The translations under genes were made by a program, and so were the position numbers. The notes under the pieces were generated by a model. The model did no database searches and was not told the DNA's origin. It worked only from the letters and a program-made list of their open reading frames with translations. Below are positions 1-8,565 of a stretch of DNA of 40,343 nucleotides, one piece after another (within the stretch, counting starts at the first letter, position 1; every line of letters begins with the position of its first letter). Source of the DNA: Mesorhizobium norvegicum (lineage in GTDB: Bacteria > Pseudomonadota > Alphaproteobacteria > Rhizobiales > Rhizobiaceae); assembly GCF_004919685.1 (NCBI RefSeq), contig NZ_SMYZ01000078.1:34569-74911 (forward strand). Direction: 5' to 3'.

Positions 1-43
1 AAGGGGGGAGATCAGCAGCTTCCAGAGGGGGGTGCTTGGCACC
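1..43. repeat. Fragment of a G-run intergenic repeat at the left edge
   Basis: The first bases contain two G-runs and the word CAGAGGGGGGTGC (23-35), followed by a small hairpin GGTGC-TTG-GCACC (31-43). The same 13-base word occurs in reverse complement at the extreme right end (40331-40343). Elements with paired G/C-runs are common between genes in Mesorhizobium-type genomes, so this is probably a truncated copy of such an element. It lies just downstream of the stop codon of the minus-strand gene at 69-980 and may help end its transcript. The rest of the element is outside the window. Confidence 0.45.
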
Positions 44-68
44 AACGTCACTTGTTGAAACGCGCTGA

Positions 69-980
69 CTACTTCAAAAACCCGTTCTTCTTCAGGAAGT
101 CTTCGGCGACGCCCTTGACCGGCTCGCCGCCGACCTGCACGCGACCATTCAGCTCCTGCAGCGTGACGAGGTCGAGCTTGGCGAAGACCGGCTTCAGCAG
201 CGTCTCGATCTCGGGATGTTCCTTCAGCACCGCTTCGCGGATGATCGGCGCCGGCTGGTAGACTGGCTGTACGCCCTTGTCGTCGTCGAGCACGACGAGT
301 CCGGACGGTGCGATGCCGCCATCGGTGCCGTAGACCATGGCGGCGTTGGCGCCACTGGTCTGGTTGGCGGCGGCGGCGATGGTTGCCGCCGTGTCGCCGC
401 CCGAGAGCGTGATCAGTTGCTCAGGCTTCAGCGTGAAGCCATAGGTGGTCTGGAAGGCCGGCAGGGCGGCGGCCGAATTGACGAACTCGGCGGAAGCCGC
501 CAGCACCACCTGGCCGCCGCCCGCGACATATTTGCCGAAGTCGGTGAGCGTGGCGAGCTTGTTGGTCTCGGCAACCTCCTTGCGCAGCGCGATCGCCCAG
601 GTGTTGTTGGCGGGCGACGGCGACAGCCAGACGATCTTGTTGGCGTCATAGTCGAGCTTCTTGGCCGTCTCATAGGCCTTGGCGGCATCTTTCCAGACCG
701 GGTCGTCGGCTTTCTCGAAGAAGAAGGCGGCGTTGCCGGTGTATTCGGGATAGATGTCGATCTCACCGGCGGTGATCGCCTTGCGCACCACCGGCGTGCC
801 GCCGAGCTGGATACGGTCTGATGTCTTGATGTTGTTGGCGTTGAGGACGAGCTGGATGATGTTGCCGAGCACGCCGCCCTCGGTGTCGATCTTCGAAGAC
901 ACAACCACCTGGGCGCTGGCGGAAGCCGCCGTGATGCCGAGCGCCAATGCCGCGCCGGCTAGAACCTTGACTGAAAACAT
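69..980 (-). CDS. Osmoprotectant (glycine betaine/choline-type) ABC transporter substrate-binding protein, OsmF/YehZ-like
   Basis: Predicted periplasmic receptor of an OpuC/ProX-type ABC importer for quaternary amines. The 303-aa product has a signal peptide (MFSVKVLAGAALALG, cleavage after ASASAQ near residue 24), then the mature-domain pattern VSSKIDTEGGVLGNIIQ, the family segment GEIDIYPEYTGN and the late segment MVYGTDGGIAPSGLVVLDDD. I chose the ATG at 980 because it is followed directly by the signal peptide and preceded by AAAGGG; the ATG 14 codons upstream adds an unlikely leader. No permease or ATPase gene is visible here; they could lie beyond the left edge, but a repeat separates this gene from whatever follows. 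The fold class is fairly sure; the ligand (betaine, choline or another osmolyte) is not determined. Confidence 0.85.
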   Translation of the reverse strand: MFSVKVLAGAALALGITAASASAQVVVSSKIDTEGGVLGNIIQLVLNANNIKTSDRIQLGGTPVVRKAITAGEIDIYPEYTGNAAFFFEKADDPVWKDAAKAYETAKKLDYDANKIVWLSPSPANNTWAIALRKEVAETNKLATLTDFGKYVAGGGQVVLAASAEFVNSAAALPAFQTTYGFTLKPEQLITLSGGDTAATIAAAANQTSGANAAMVYGTDGGIAPSGLVVLDDDKGVQPVYQPAPIIREAVLKEHPEIETLLKPVFAKLDLVTLQELNGRVQVGGEPVKGVAEDFLKKNGFLK

Positions 981-1158
981 CGTGAAAACCCTTTGCAATG
1001 AACCGAAATGCGGTGGCCGCATATGAGCATGGCTTCAACGGCCAGTCGGGGCACACGGTTTCATAACAATAGGCACAGACGCAATAATTTTGTTCCGGCG
1101 CGGCGAATTCGGCCGGGATCGTGCTGACAGCGCCGTGTCAGGTGAGGCGGCGGAGGGA

Positions 1159-2376
1159 TCAGGCGTCGGCTTTGCGCAAGCCCGTCAGCTTGAGCGCGCC
1201 GAGCGCCACGAAGCACAGGACGGTGACCGGAAAGATCATCCAGTTCAGCATCTCCCAGCCCCAGGCGTTGTAGACCATGCCCGACAGCAGCGAAGCGCAG
1301 GCGACGGAGCCGAACAGGACGAAGTCGTGGAAGCCTTGCACCTTGCCCTTTTCCGACGGCCGGTAGCTGGCCGCCACCATCGCCGTAGCGCCGATGAAGC
1401 CGAAGTTCCAGCCAAGGCCGAGCAGGATCAGCGACGTCCAGAATTGCCACAGCGCCAGGCCCGACAGAGCGACAATGGCGCAGCCGATGAGCAGGATCAG
1501 GCCAACGGCCACAATGCGTTCGGCACCGAAGCGATGGATCAGCGAGCCGGTGAAGAAGCTTGGCGCGAACATCGCCATGACGTGCCAGGAGATGCCGAGC
1601 GTCGCGTCGGTCTCCGACAGTCCGCAACCGACCATGGCCAGCGGTGCGCCCGTCATGACGAAGCTCATCAGCGCGTAGCTGCCGACCGCGCAGAAGAGCG
1701 CGGCGACGAAGCGCGGCTGCGTGACGATTTCGGCCAATGGCCTGGCGTCGCTGGCGGCGATCTCCACCTTGCGGGATGCTTTCGCCGGCAGCCGCAGGAA
1801 CGACAGGATGATGGCGCCGACCGCGGCCAGCGGCAGGATGGAGACGAACGAACCGGCAAACATCACCGGCGCCAACAATTCGCGGGTGAAGATGACGATC
1901 TGCGGCCCTAGGATGGCGGTGATGATACCGCCTGCCAGCACGAAGGAGATGGCGCGCGCCTTGAATTCCGGCGGCGCATTGTCGGCGGCGGCGAAGCGGA
2001 ACTGCTGGACGAAGGCGCCGCCAACACCGATCATGAGCAAGCCAAAGGCAAACAGCCAGAAGCTGCCTTGAAAAAGCGCAAGCGTGGCGACAAGGCCGCC
2101 AAGCGCCGTGACGATCGTGCCGGTCATGAAGCCGCCGCGCTGGCCCATGCTGCGGATGATGGCCGCCGCGGGCAGCGCGCCGAGCGCCACGCCGATGTTG
2201 AAGCCGGTGATCGGTGCCGTTGCCAATGATTTGTCGGGACCAAGCAGATATTGCCCGGCCAGCGCACCCATGGAAATGGCGATGGGGGCCGCCGAGCCGA
2301 TGATCGCCTGCGAGGCGGCGAGGATCAAAGCGGTGCGGCGCGCCTCCTTGCCTGCCTCGACGGCGATTGCCGTCAT
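1159..2376 (-). CDS. MFS transporter
   Basis: A 405-aa major facilitator superfamily protein with about 12 hydrophobic segments. It starts with a short cytoplasmic tail, and the first helix begins around residue 14 (ALILAASQAIIGSAAPIAIS). GxLPAAxxxRxxGxR, around residues 60-75, resembles the loop 2-3 signature. The substrate cannot be read from the sequence. Its ATG overlaps the nusB stop codon in an ATGA arrangement, so it is probably translationally coupled to nusB as the last gene of the rib/nusB transcript. It is an odd passenger in a housekeeping operon, and coupling need not imply a role in riboflavin metabolism. An exporter of a drug or metabolite is the likeliest role. Confidence 0.85.
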   Translation of the reverse strand: MTAIAVEAGKEARRTALILAASQAIIGSAAPIAISMGALAGQYLLGPDKSLATAPITGFNIGVALGALPAAAIIRSMGQRGGFMTGTIVTALGGLVATLALFQGSFWLFAFGLLMIGVGGAFVQQFRFAAADNAPPEFKARAISFVLAGGIITAILGPQIVIFTRELLAPVMFAGSFVSILPLAAVGAIILSFLRLPAKASRKVEIAASDARPLAEIVTQPRFVAALFCAVGSYALMSFVMTGAPLAMVGCGLSETDATLGISWHVMAMFAPSFFTGSLIHRFGAERIVAVGLILLIGCAIVALSGLALWQFWTSLILLGLGWNFGFIGATAMVAASYRPSEKGKVQGFHDFVLFGSVACASLLSGMVYNAWGWEMLNWMIFPVTVLCFVALGALKLTGLRKADA

Positions 2377-2873
2377 GATGCGTCCTTGCCGCGCCCCTCG
2401 CCACGCACCCGGCGTGACACACGGTCGAGCACGGCATTGACCAGCTTCGGCTCGTCTTCCTCGTAGAAAGCCTTGGCGATGTCGACATATTCGGAGACGA
2501 TGACCGCGACGGGGACATCCTCACGCTTCATCAGCTCGTAGACGCCGGCGCGCAGGATGGCGCGCAGCGTCGAATCGAGCCGCGACAGCGGCCAGTCCTC
2601 GGTCAGCGCCTGGCGGATGATCGGATCGATGGTCTTCTGGTTCTCGACGACACCCGCCAGAATGGCGCGAAACCATTGCGCATCGGCCTCGCGGTAGAGC
2701 GCGCCGTCGACTTCCTTGCCTAGGCGAAACGCCTCATATTCGGCGGTGATCTCGAAGACGCCGCTGCCGGCAACATCCATCTGATAGAGCGCCTGCACGG
2801 CGGCCAGACGGGCAGCGCCGCGCTTGTTGGCGTGGCGCACTGCCGGCTGGCCGGGCGAAGCGGGTTCGCTCAC
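2373..2873 (-). CDS. nusB: Transcription antitermination factor NusB
   Basis: NusB binds boxA RNA with NusE (ribosomal protein S10) in rRNA antitermination. The 166-aa product shows the family's opening helix (KRGAARLAAVQALYQMDVAG) and the C-terminal signature VAVIVSEYVDIAKAF followed by KLVNAVLDRVSR. I placed the start at the GTG at 2873, which overlaps the ribH stop codon (GTGA), rather than at the ATG 33 codons upstream. The upstream start would bury about 100 bases inside ribH and add a leader unlike NusB. Coupling to ribH is a classic bacterial arrangement. The downstream MFS gene overlaps its stop. Confidence 0.95.
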   Translation of the reverse strand: MSEPASPGQPAVRHANKRGAARLAAVQALYQMDVAGSGVFEITAEYEAFRLGKEVDGALYREADAQWFRAILAGVVENQKTIDPIIRQALTEDWPLSRLDSTLRAILRAGVYELMKREDVPVAVIVSEYVDIAKAFYEEDEPKLVNAVLDRVSRRVRGEGRGKDAS

Positions 2874-3364
2874 GATCGCGCTCCCAGCTTTTCCTTGAGG
2901 GCAATCATGGTCAGAGCCGCTCGCGCGGCAAAGCCGCCCTTGTCGCCCTCCGAGCGCTTGGCCCGCGTCCACGCCTGCGCGTCATTCTCGGTGGTCAGGA
3001 TGCCGTTGCCGATGCAGACCGAGTCCTGCACGCTCAGATCCATGAGCGCGCGGCTGGATTCATTGGCGACAATGTCGAAATGATAGGTGTCGCCGCGGAC
3101 GACGGTGCCGAGCGCAACAAAGCCGTCATAATTTGTGCCGCCCTCCGTCGCCCCGTCCAGCGCGAAGGTAATCACCGCGGGAATCTCGAGCGAACCTGGA
3201 ACGGTGAGGACGTCGTAAGTCGCGCCCGCTTCATCGAGCGCGCTTGTCGCGCCTTCGAGCAGCGCGTCGGCAAGGTCGTCGTGAAAGCGCGCTTCGACAA
3301 TGAGCAGATGCGCCTTCGTCTTCGGACGAATGAAGGCTTTGCCGTGTTGGGATGTACCAGCCAT
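2870..3364 (-). CDS. ribH: 6,7-dimethyl-8-ribityllumazine synthase
   Basis: Catalyses condensation of 5-amino-6-ribitylaminouracil with 3,4-dihydroxy-2-butanone 4-phosphate, the penultimate step of riboflavin synthesis. The 164-aa protein has the family order: HLLIVEARFHDD near the N-terminus, the VPGSLEIP loop (residues 55-62), the catalytic segment GTVVRGDTYHFD with His95, and GNGILTTENDAQA with the conserved phosphate-site region. The length is normal. It is separated from ribE by a roughly 300-bp stretch holding an antitoxin fragment, unlike the tight ribE-ribH spacing seen in many relatives. It is coupled to nusB by a 4-bp overlap. I see no FMN riboswitch upstream. Confidence 0.96.
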   Translation of the reverse strand: MAGTSQHGKAFIRPKTKAHLLIVEARFHDDLADALLEGATSALDEAGATYDVLTVPGSLEIPAVITFALDGATEGGTNYDGFVALGTVVRGDTYHFDIVANESSRALMDLSVQDSVCIGNGILTTENDAQAWTRAKRSEGDKGGFAARAALTMIALKEKLGARS

Positions 3365-3472
3365 AAAAGTCTCCGGGGGGTTGCCGGTGACTTAGGCCGA
3401 AGCCGGGTTCATCGCAAGCGGAAGATTGTTGGTGGTGCCGAAGGCCTGCGGAACTTATCGAGTTTCCGGTGC

Positions 3473-3662
3473 TCAGACGCCTGTAGCGTGACGGTAGCGA
3501 CGCACCGTCGTTCACCGATCGCGGATTGATCAAGGCTTCAACGAAGACTCTCCTGTCGTTGATAGACAGATCGAGCCACGACTGCTCTTCGGTGTTCACA
3601 TCGGCCTGCGCCTCACGCATCAGCTTTTCTTCCTTCGTGGAATTCACTCTGTCCTTGGCCAT
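3473..3662 (-). pseudogene. Broken TacA/DUF1778-type antitoxin fragment
   Basis: The reading frame starts with MAKDRVNSTKEEKLMREAQA and continues to SWLDLSINDRRVFVEALINP, then RSVND. The segment LSxxDRxxFVEALxNP followed by ND is the C-terminal signature of DUF1778 (TacA-like) antitoxins, which neutralise GNAT acetyltransferase toxins. The N-terminal ribbon-helix-helix half is missing. After codon ND the frame runs on without similarity into ribH, while the next frame gives VRRYRHATGV and a stop at 3473, which looks like the proper family ending, so a frameshift near 3510-3520 is likely. Its ATG overlaps the ribE stop (TGATG), so it may still be translated. No toxin gene is adjacent. The family assignment is by eye from a short motif. 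Confidence 0.5.
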
Positions 3663-4279
3663 CAAAGCCCCTCTTTCGCCGCCTCGACCAGCCGCGCCGC
3701 GTAGCGGGCCATGGTGTCGATTTCGAGATTAACGCGGTCGCCGACCTTGCGCTCGCCCCAGGTGGTCACGGTCAGCGAATGGTGGATCAGCAGCACGTCG
3801 AAGCGTGTGCCTTCGACCTTGTTGACGGTGAGTGAGGTACCGTCGAGCGCGACGGAGCCCTTGGGCGCGATGAACTTCGCCAGCTCGCGCGGTGCTTCGA
3901 GGGTAAAACGCACCGCGTCGCCCTCATCCTTGCGCTCGATGATCTCGGCCATGCCGTCGACATGTCCTGAAACGATGTGGCCGCCAAGTTCGTCGCCGAT
4001 CTTCAGCGCCCGCTCCAGATTGATCCGCGTGCTCGATTTCCAGCCCATCGCTGTCGTCAGCCTGAGTGCCTCTTCCCAGGCCTCGACCTCGAACCAGCGC
4101 GCGTTCGAGCCGCTGTCGGGCAAGCCCGTCACCGTCAGGCAGACGCCACCGCAGGAGATCGAGGCGCCGATGGCGATGGTCTGCGGGTCATAGGCGGTGT
4201 CGATGCGCAAACCCACCCCTTCCCTGAGCGGCTTGACGGAAGCGACAGTGCCGACATCGGTGACAATTCCGGTAAACAT
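3662..4279 (-). CDS. ribE: Riboflavin synthase, alpha subunit
   Basis: Dismutates two molecules of 6,7-dimethyl-8-ribityllumazine to riboflavin plus the pyrimidine precursor. The 205-aa protein starts with the hallmark MFTGIVTDVGTV and consists of two lumazine-binding beta-barrel repeats (about 1-97 and 98-195). Signatures include SISCGGVCLTV in the first repeat, the start of the second repeat at GGHIVSGHVDG, and GSVALDGTSLTVN. Its likely Shine-Dalgarno sequence AGGGAT overlaps the end of ribD, 12 nt upstream. Its TGA overlaps the start of the antitoxin fragment. Some rhizobial annotations call this gene ribC. Confidence 0.96.
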   Translation of the reverse strand: MFTGIVTDVGTVASVKPLREGVGLRIDTAYDPQTIAIGASISCGGVCLTVTGLPDSGSNARWFEVEAWEEALRLTTAMGWKSSTRINLERALKIGDELGGHIVSGHVDGMAEIIERKDEGDAVRFTLEAPRELAKFIAPKGSVALDGTSLTVNKVEGTRFDVLLIHHSLTVTTWGERKVGDRVNLEIDTMARYAARLVEAAKEGL

Positions 4280-4291
4280 CGGTGTTGATCC

Positions 4292-5407
4292 CTAGAGGTC
4301 TCTTATCCACTCGGCGTAGCTGTCTTCGCCGAAGCGCATCTCGCGCAGCTTGCGAAATCCTGCCGGGATATGGTCGGCGTCGATCGGCGATGCAATGCCG
4401 TCCTCGCCGATCGCTTCCGGCCCGTGGAACAGCACGATGCGGTCGACCAGCCCGTCGGCCAGGAAGGCGCTCGCCACCTTGGCGCCGCCCTCGACCAGAA
4501 CACTGGCCATGCCGAGCGCAGCCAGATCCTCGAGCAGTTCCGGCAGCGCGACGCCGCCTTCGTGCGTCTCGGTGCCTATGAAGCGCACGCCGGCGCGTTC
4601 GAGTGCAGCCCGCCGCAGCGGATCGGCCTCAAGGCAAGCGGCGACATAGAGTGGGACCCGGTCGACGCCCGAAACCAGTTTCGAGGCCTCCGGCAACCTG
4701 ATCTGGCGGTCGAGCACGATGCGTGCAGGCGAACGGTTCTCCAGCCCCGGCAAGCGCACCGTCAGGGCCGGATCATCCTCAAGGGCTGTGCCGATACCAA
4801 CCAGTATGCCGTCCGCCTCGGCCCGCATCAGATACACTTCGCGGCGCGCGATGTCGCCGGTGATCGACACCTGTCCCCCGCCTTCCCGGCCGATCTTGCC
4901 GTCGCTGGAAAGCGCAAGCTTGAGAATCACTTCTGGGCGTTTTCTCAGCGATCGGATCAAATAGCCGGCCATCTGTTCCGCGGCTTCCGCCGCCAGCACC
5001 TTCTCGACCACCTCGACACCGGCGGCACGCAGGATTGCGTAGCCTTTGCCGGACACGCGCGAATCGGGATCGCTGGCCGCACCGACGACGCGCGCTACAC
5101 CGGCATTGACCAGCGCATTGGCGCAAGGCGGCGTGCGGCCATGGTGGGCGCAAGGCTCCAGTGTGACATAGGCGGTGGCGCCGCGCGCGAGCGCGCCGGC
5201 CTCGGTCAGGGCCTCGGTCTCGGCATGCGGGCGGCCACCGACAGCGGTGACGCCGGTGCCGACGATCATCGGACCATTGCCGTCATCGCGCACGATCAGC
5301 GTGCCGACGGAAGGGTTGGTCGCGGTGCGGCCGGCATTCTTTCGCGACAGTCTGAGTGCCGCCGCCATGAAGCGGCGATCAAGGGCGGCCTGTTCGCTTG
5401 CAGTCAT
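4292..5407 (-). CDS. ribD: Bifunctional diaminohydroxyphosphoribosylaminopyrimidine deaminase / 5-amino-6-(5-phosphoribosylamino)uracil reductase
   Basis: Performs the second and third steps of riboflavin synthesis from GTP. The N-terminal zinc deaminase domain (about 1-145) has HAE at 61-63 and the PCAHHGRTPPC segment with the two zinc cysteines Cys86 and Cys95. The C-terminal reductase domain (about 150-371) has RPEVILKLALSSDGKIG, the NADPH-binding ILVGIGTALEDDP, and VLVEGGAKVASAFL. At 371 aa it is full length for the fusion enzyme. It starts 2 bp after the nrdR stop, so nrdR and ribD are almost certainly co-transcribed and perhaps coupled. Confidence 0.96.
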   Translation of the reverse strand: MTASEQAALDRRFMAAALRLSRKNAGRTATNPSVGTLIVRDDGNGPMIVGTGVTAVGGRPHAETEALTEAGALARGATAYVTLEPCAHHGRTPPCANALVNAGVARVVGAASDPDSRVSGKGYAILRAAGVEVVEKVLAAEAAEQMAGYLIRSLRKRPEVILKLALSSDGKIGREGGGQVSITGDIARREVYLMRAEADGILVGIGTALEDDPALTVRLPGLENRSPARIVLDRQIRLPEASKLVSGVDRVPLYVAACLEADPLRRAALERAGVRFIGTETHEGGVALPELLEDLAALGMASVLVEGGAKVASAFLADGLVDRIVLFHGPEAIGEDGIASPIDADHIPAGFRKLREMRFGEDSYAEWIRDL

Positions 5408-5409
5408 GC

Positions 5410-5889
5410 TCAGCTGGCGTCCTCTTCACCCTTGATTTCGTCCCCCTTGAGCTCGCCCAGCAATTCATGGAAATCCTTGGCCTCGCGAAAATTGCGGTAG
5501 ACCGAGGCGAAGCGCACATAGGCAACATCGTCGAGCGATTTCAGCGCTTCCATGACCAGCCGGCCGACTTCTCCCGAAGCAACCTCCGTCTCGCCGGAAC
5601 TTTCGAGCTGGCGCACGATGCCGGTCACCGCGCGGTCGATGCGCTCGGGATCGACATTGCGCTTGCGCACGGCGATCTCCACCGAGCGCAGCAGCTTGTC
5701 GCGGTCGAACGGCACTTTGCGGCCCGATTTCTTGACCACCACGAGGTCGCGCAACTGCACGCGCTCGAAGGTGGTGAAGCGGCCGCCGCAATCGGGGCAG
5801 ACGCGCCGTCGGCGGATCGCCGCGCCATCCTCGGCGGGGCGCGAATCCTTCACCTGCGTATCTTCCGACTGGCAATAGGGACAGCGCAT
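5410..5889 (-). CDS. nrdR: Transcriptional repressor NrdR
   Basis: ATP/dATP-responsive repressor of ribonucleotide reductase genes. The 159-aa product has the zinc ribbon with Cys3, Cys6, Cys31 and Cys34 (MRCPYC and CPDCGGRFTTFE), followed by an ATP-cone domain from about residue 49 (VVKKSGRKVPFDRDKLLRS). Length and spacing match the family. The position directly upstream of ribD and downstream of glyA is the usual order in Rhizobiales. I did not find a convincing pair of NrdR boxes in this window, so its targets are expected to be elsewhere. Confidence 0.97.
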   Translation of the reverse strand: MRCPYCQSEDTQVKDSRPAEDGAAIRRRRVCPDCGGRFTTFERVQLRDLVVVKKSGRKVPFDRDKLLRSVEIAVRKRNVDPERIDRAVTGIVRQLESSGETEVASGEVGRLVMEALKSLDDVAYVRFASVYRNFREAKDFHELLGELKGDEIKGEEDAS

Positions 5890-5979
5890 GGAGAAGCCTT
5901 TGGTTGGCGAATCTGGTGAAGCGAAAGGCTTAGAGGTTTTTGCAACGATGGCAAAGTATCGCCACCAGCCCCTCGCCCC

Positions 5980-6309
5980 TCAGAGATAGCGAGGCGCAAG
6001 GAAAATTGCGAGAGCCGCAACCAGCCATACGGCGATGCCGCCAAGCACGGCCAGCCGGTAGTCGACCTTGTCGATGAAAAGCCAGCAGGCACCGAGGAAG
6101 GCAAGATAGGCTGGAATGGTCTTCACGCCGGCAAGGCAGGCCTCACGAAAGCCGAATGCACTGCCCTTGGCGCCCACTGCCAGCAGAGCGATGACCGCAA
6201 AGGTGGGCGCCAGGGGCAAGATGCCAGGCAGCACATTGCCGCGTTTCGATGCCCAGACGATCAGAGCCGTAACCAGGCCGCCGATCAGGCCTTTCCAGAC
6301 AATGTCCAT
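5980..6309 (-). CDS. GlpM-like small membrane protein
   Basis: A 109-aa, almost wholly hydrophobic protein with four predicted membrane helices. The segment KRGNVLPGILPLAPTFAVIA matches the general pattern of GlpM family membrane proteins, where a short basic loop precedes a Pro-rich helix with PTF. GlpM has been linked to alginate production in Pseudomonas, but its molecular function is not established. I use the ATG at 6309, preceded by AAGGGG; a TTG one codon upstream is possible. It sits 33 bp after the exported-protein gene and about 90 bp before nrdR, in the same direction, so it is probably part of the glyA-nrdR transcript. Confidence 0.65.
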   Translation of the reverse strand: MDIVWKGLIGGLVTALIVWASKRGNVLPGILPLAPTFAVIALLAVGAKGSAFGFREACLAGVKTIPAYLAFLGACWLFIDKVDYRLAVLGGIAVWLVAALAIFLAPRYL

Positions 6310-6342
6310 CAAATGCCCCTTGGTGAGCTCAGCCCGGTCGCC

Positions 6343-6996
6343 TCAGGGGGCGACGTCGGCGGTCGGAAACCGGCACGATGCGCCGAGACTGCGATAGGCT
6401 TTGGTGAAGCCGTCCATGGATATGCTTCCAACCGGCGCGTCGCCAAAGGAGACATCAAGCACCGATGCCCGCCGCATGGCGCGCAAGAGCGCCAGGCTCG
6501 TCTTGGCCTGGTTGTCCACGGTCCAGCTGAGCCGGCCGTTGACGGCGCCATCGGAATGGAGTTTTGCGGCAACGTGGCCCTTGTCGTCGCCGAAGGTGGC
6601 GGCGACGGACTTGCCGGCCGGCAGATCCTTGTTGTCGACGGCGATCGTTACGGACGGGTAGGCATCCGGCGGCAGTGCATCGCCGTTCGTGATGACGAGC
6701 GTCAGGGTCCCAGGCGCGCCGCCGGCGCCGATAAAGGCGGTCGAGGCCGCGCAGGTCTTGCGCAGATCCTCACCGGTGTCGACCTCGTCAACCAGGGTCG
6801 ACCACCTGCCAAAGGTTTCGAGCTTGGGCGCCGCCTGGGCGGGCGAAGCGGGTGCGGCCTGGGCAGGAGCGGGTTGCGCGGGCGCGACTTGACCAGGGGC
6901 AGTTTGCGCCAAGGCGACGCCAGAGAACGGCAGGACAATCAAAACGGTCAGGACGCCAACGGCGCCAAGGTCGGCGAAACGAAATAGTCGCATCAT
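6343..6996 (-). CDS. Exported protein of unknown function with a Pro/Ala/Gln linker
   Basis: Not confidently assigned. The roughly 217-aa product begins with a signal peptide (hydrophobic core LGAVGVLTVLIVLPFSGVAL, cleavage after ALAQ), then a low-complexity linker of about 35 residues made of Pro, Ala and Gln, then a globular domain starting near LETFGRWSTLVDEVD. The layout of signal peptide, linker and a xFGxWS-like opening recalls the invasion-associated locus B (IalB) group, but the domain is too diverged to claim this. It contains two cysteines that could form a disulfide. Start candidates are the ATGs at 6996 and 6993 behind AGGAG. It lies between glyA and the GlpM-like gene. Confidence 0.7.
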   Translation of the reverse strand: MMRLFRFADLGAVGVLTVLIVLPFSGVALAQTAPGQVAPAQPAPAQAAPASPAQAAPKLETFGRWSTLVDEVDTGEDLRKTCAASTAFIGAGGAPGTLTLVITNGDALPPDAYPSVTIAVDNKDLPAGKSVAATFGDDKGHVAAKLHSDGAVNGRLSWTVDNQAKTSLALLRAMRRASVLDVSFGDAPVGSISMDGFTKAYRSLGASCRFPTADVAP

Positions 6997-7072
6997 CAAG
7001 GCTCCTGCCGGTCGCCCCGGCCTGCTGAAACGACGCTTGTCGTTGCAGCAGGCGGTAAGACTTCCTATCGCG

Positions 7073-8386
<1,314 letters not shown>

Positions 8387-8425
8387 GGCCTGAAATCCTC
8401 GGGGTTCGGGGGCAATTTTTGATTT

Positions 8426-8474
8426 ATGCATGCCCTTGTCCCAAAACCGCTGCACACTTTTGGGCGACATGCAT
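8426..8474. repeat. Palindromic intergenic repeat in the glyA leader
   Basis: A nested inverted repeat: outer arms ATGCATG (8426-8432) and CATGCAT (8468-8474), inner arms CCCAAAA (8440-8446) and TTTTGGG (8458-8464), with an 11-base central loop. The inner core with its CGCTGCACAC loop resembles a repeat I recall as widespread between genes in Rhizobiales genomes. It lies 40 bp upstream of the glyA start, so it is probably within, or just upstream of, the 5' untranslated region and would fold into a strong hairpin. No second copy is seen in the window. Confidence 0.65.
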
Positions 8475-8565
8475 TCGCCGCGCCATTAACACAGTTGTTT
8501 TCGTCCCGCCACGTTTGCGGCGCGAAATTTGCTGGCCGGATTGCGCCAGCGAAGCCCGCAGGTCG

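Noticed and set aside
3365..3661. Possible FMN riboswitch upstream of ribH
   Set aside because: I looked for the conserved RFN-element boxes and saw none; the stretch is better explained by the antitoxin fragment.
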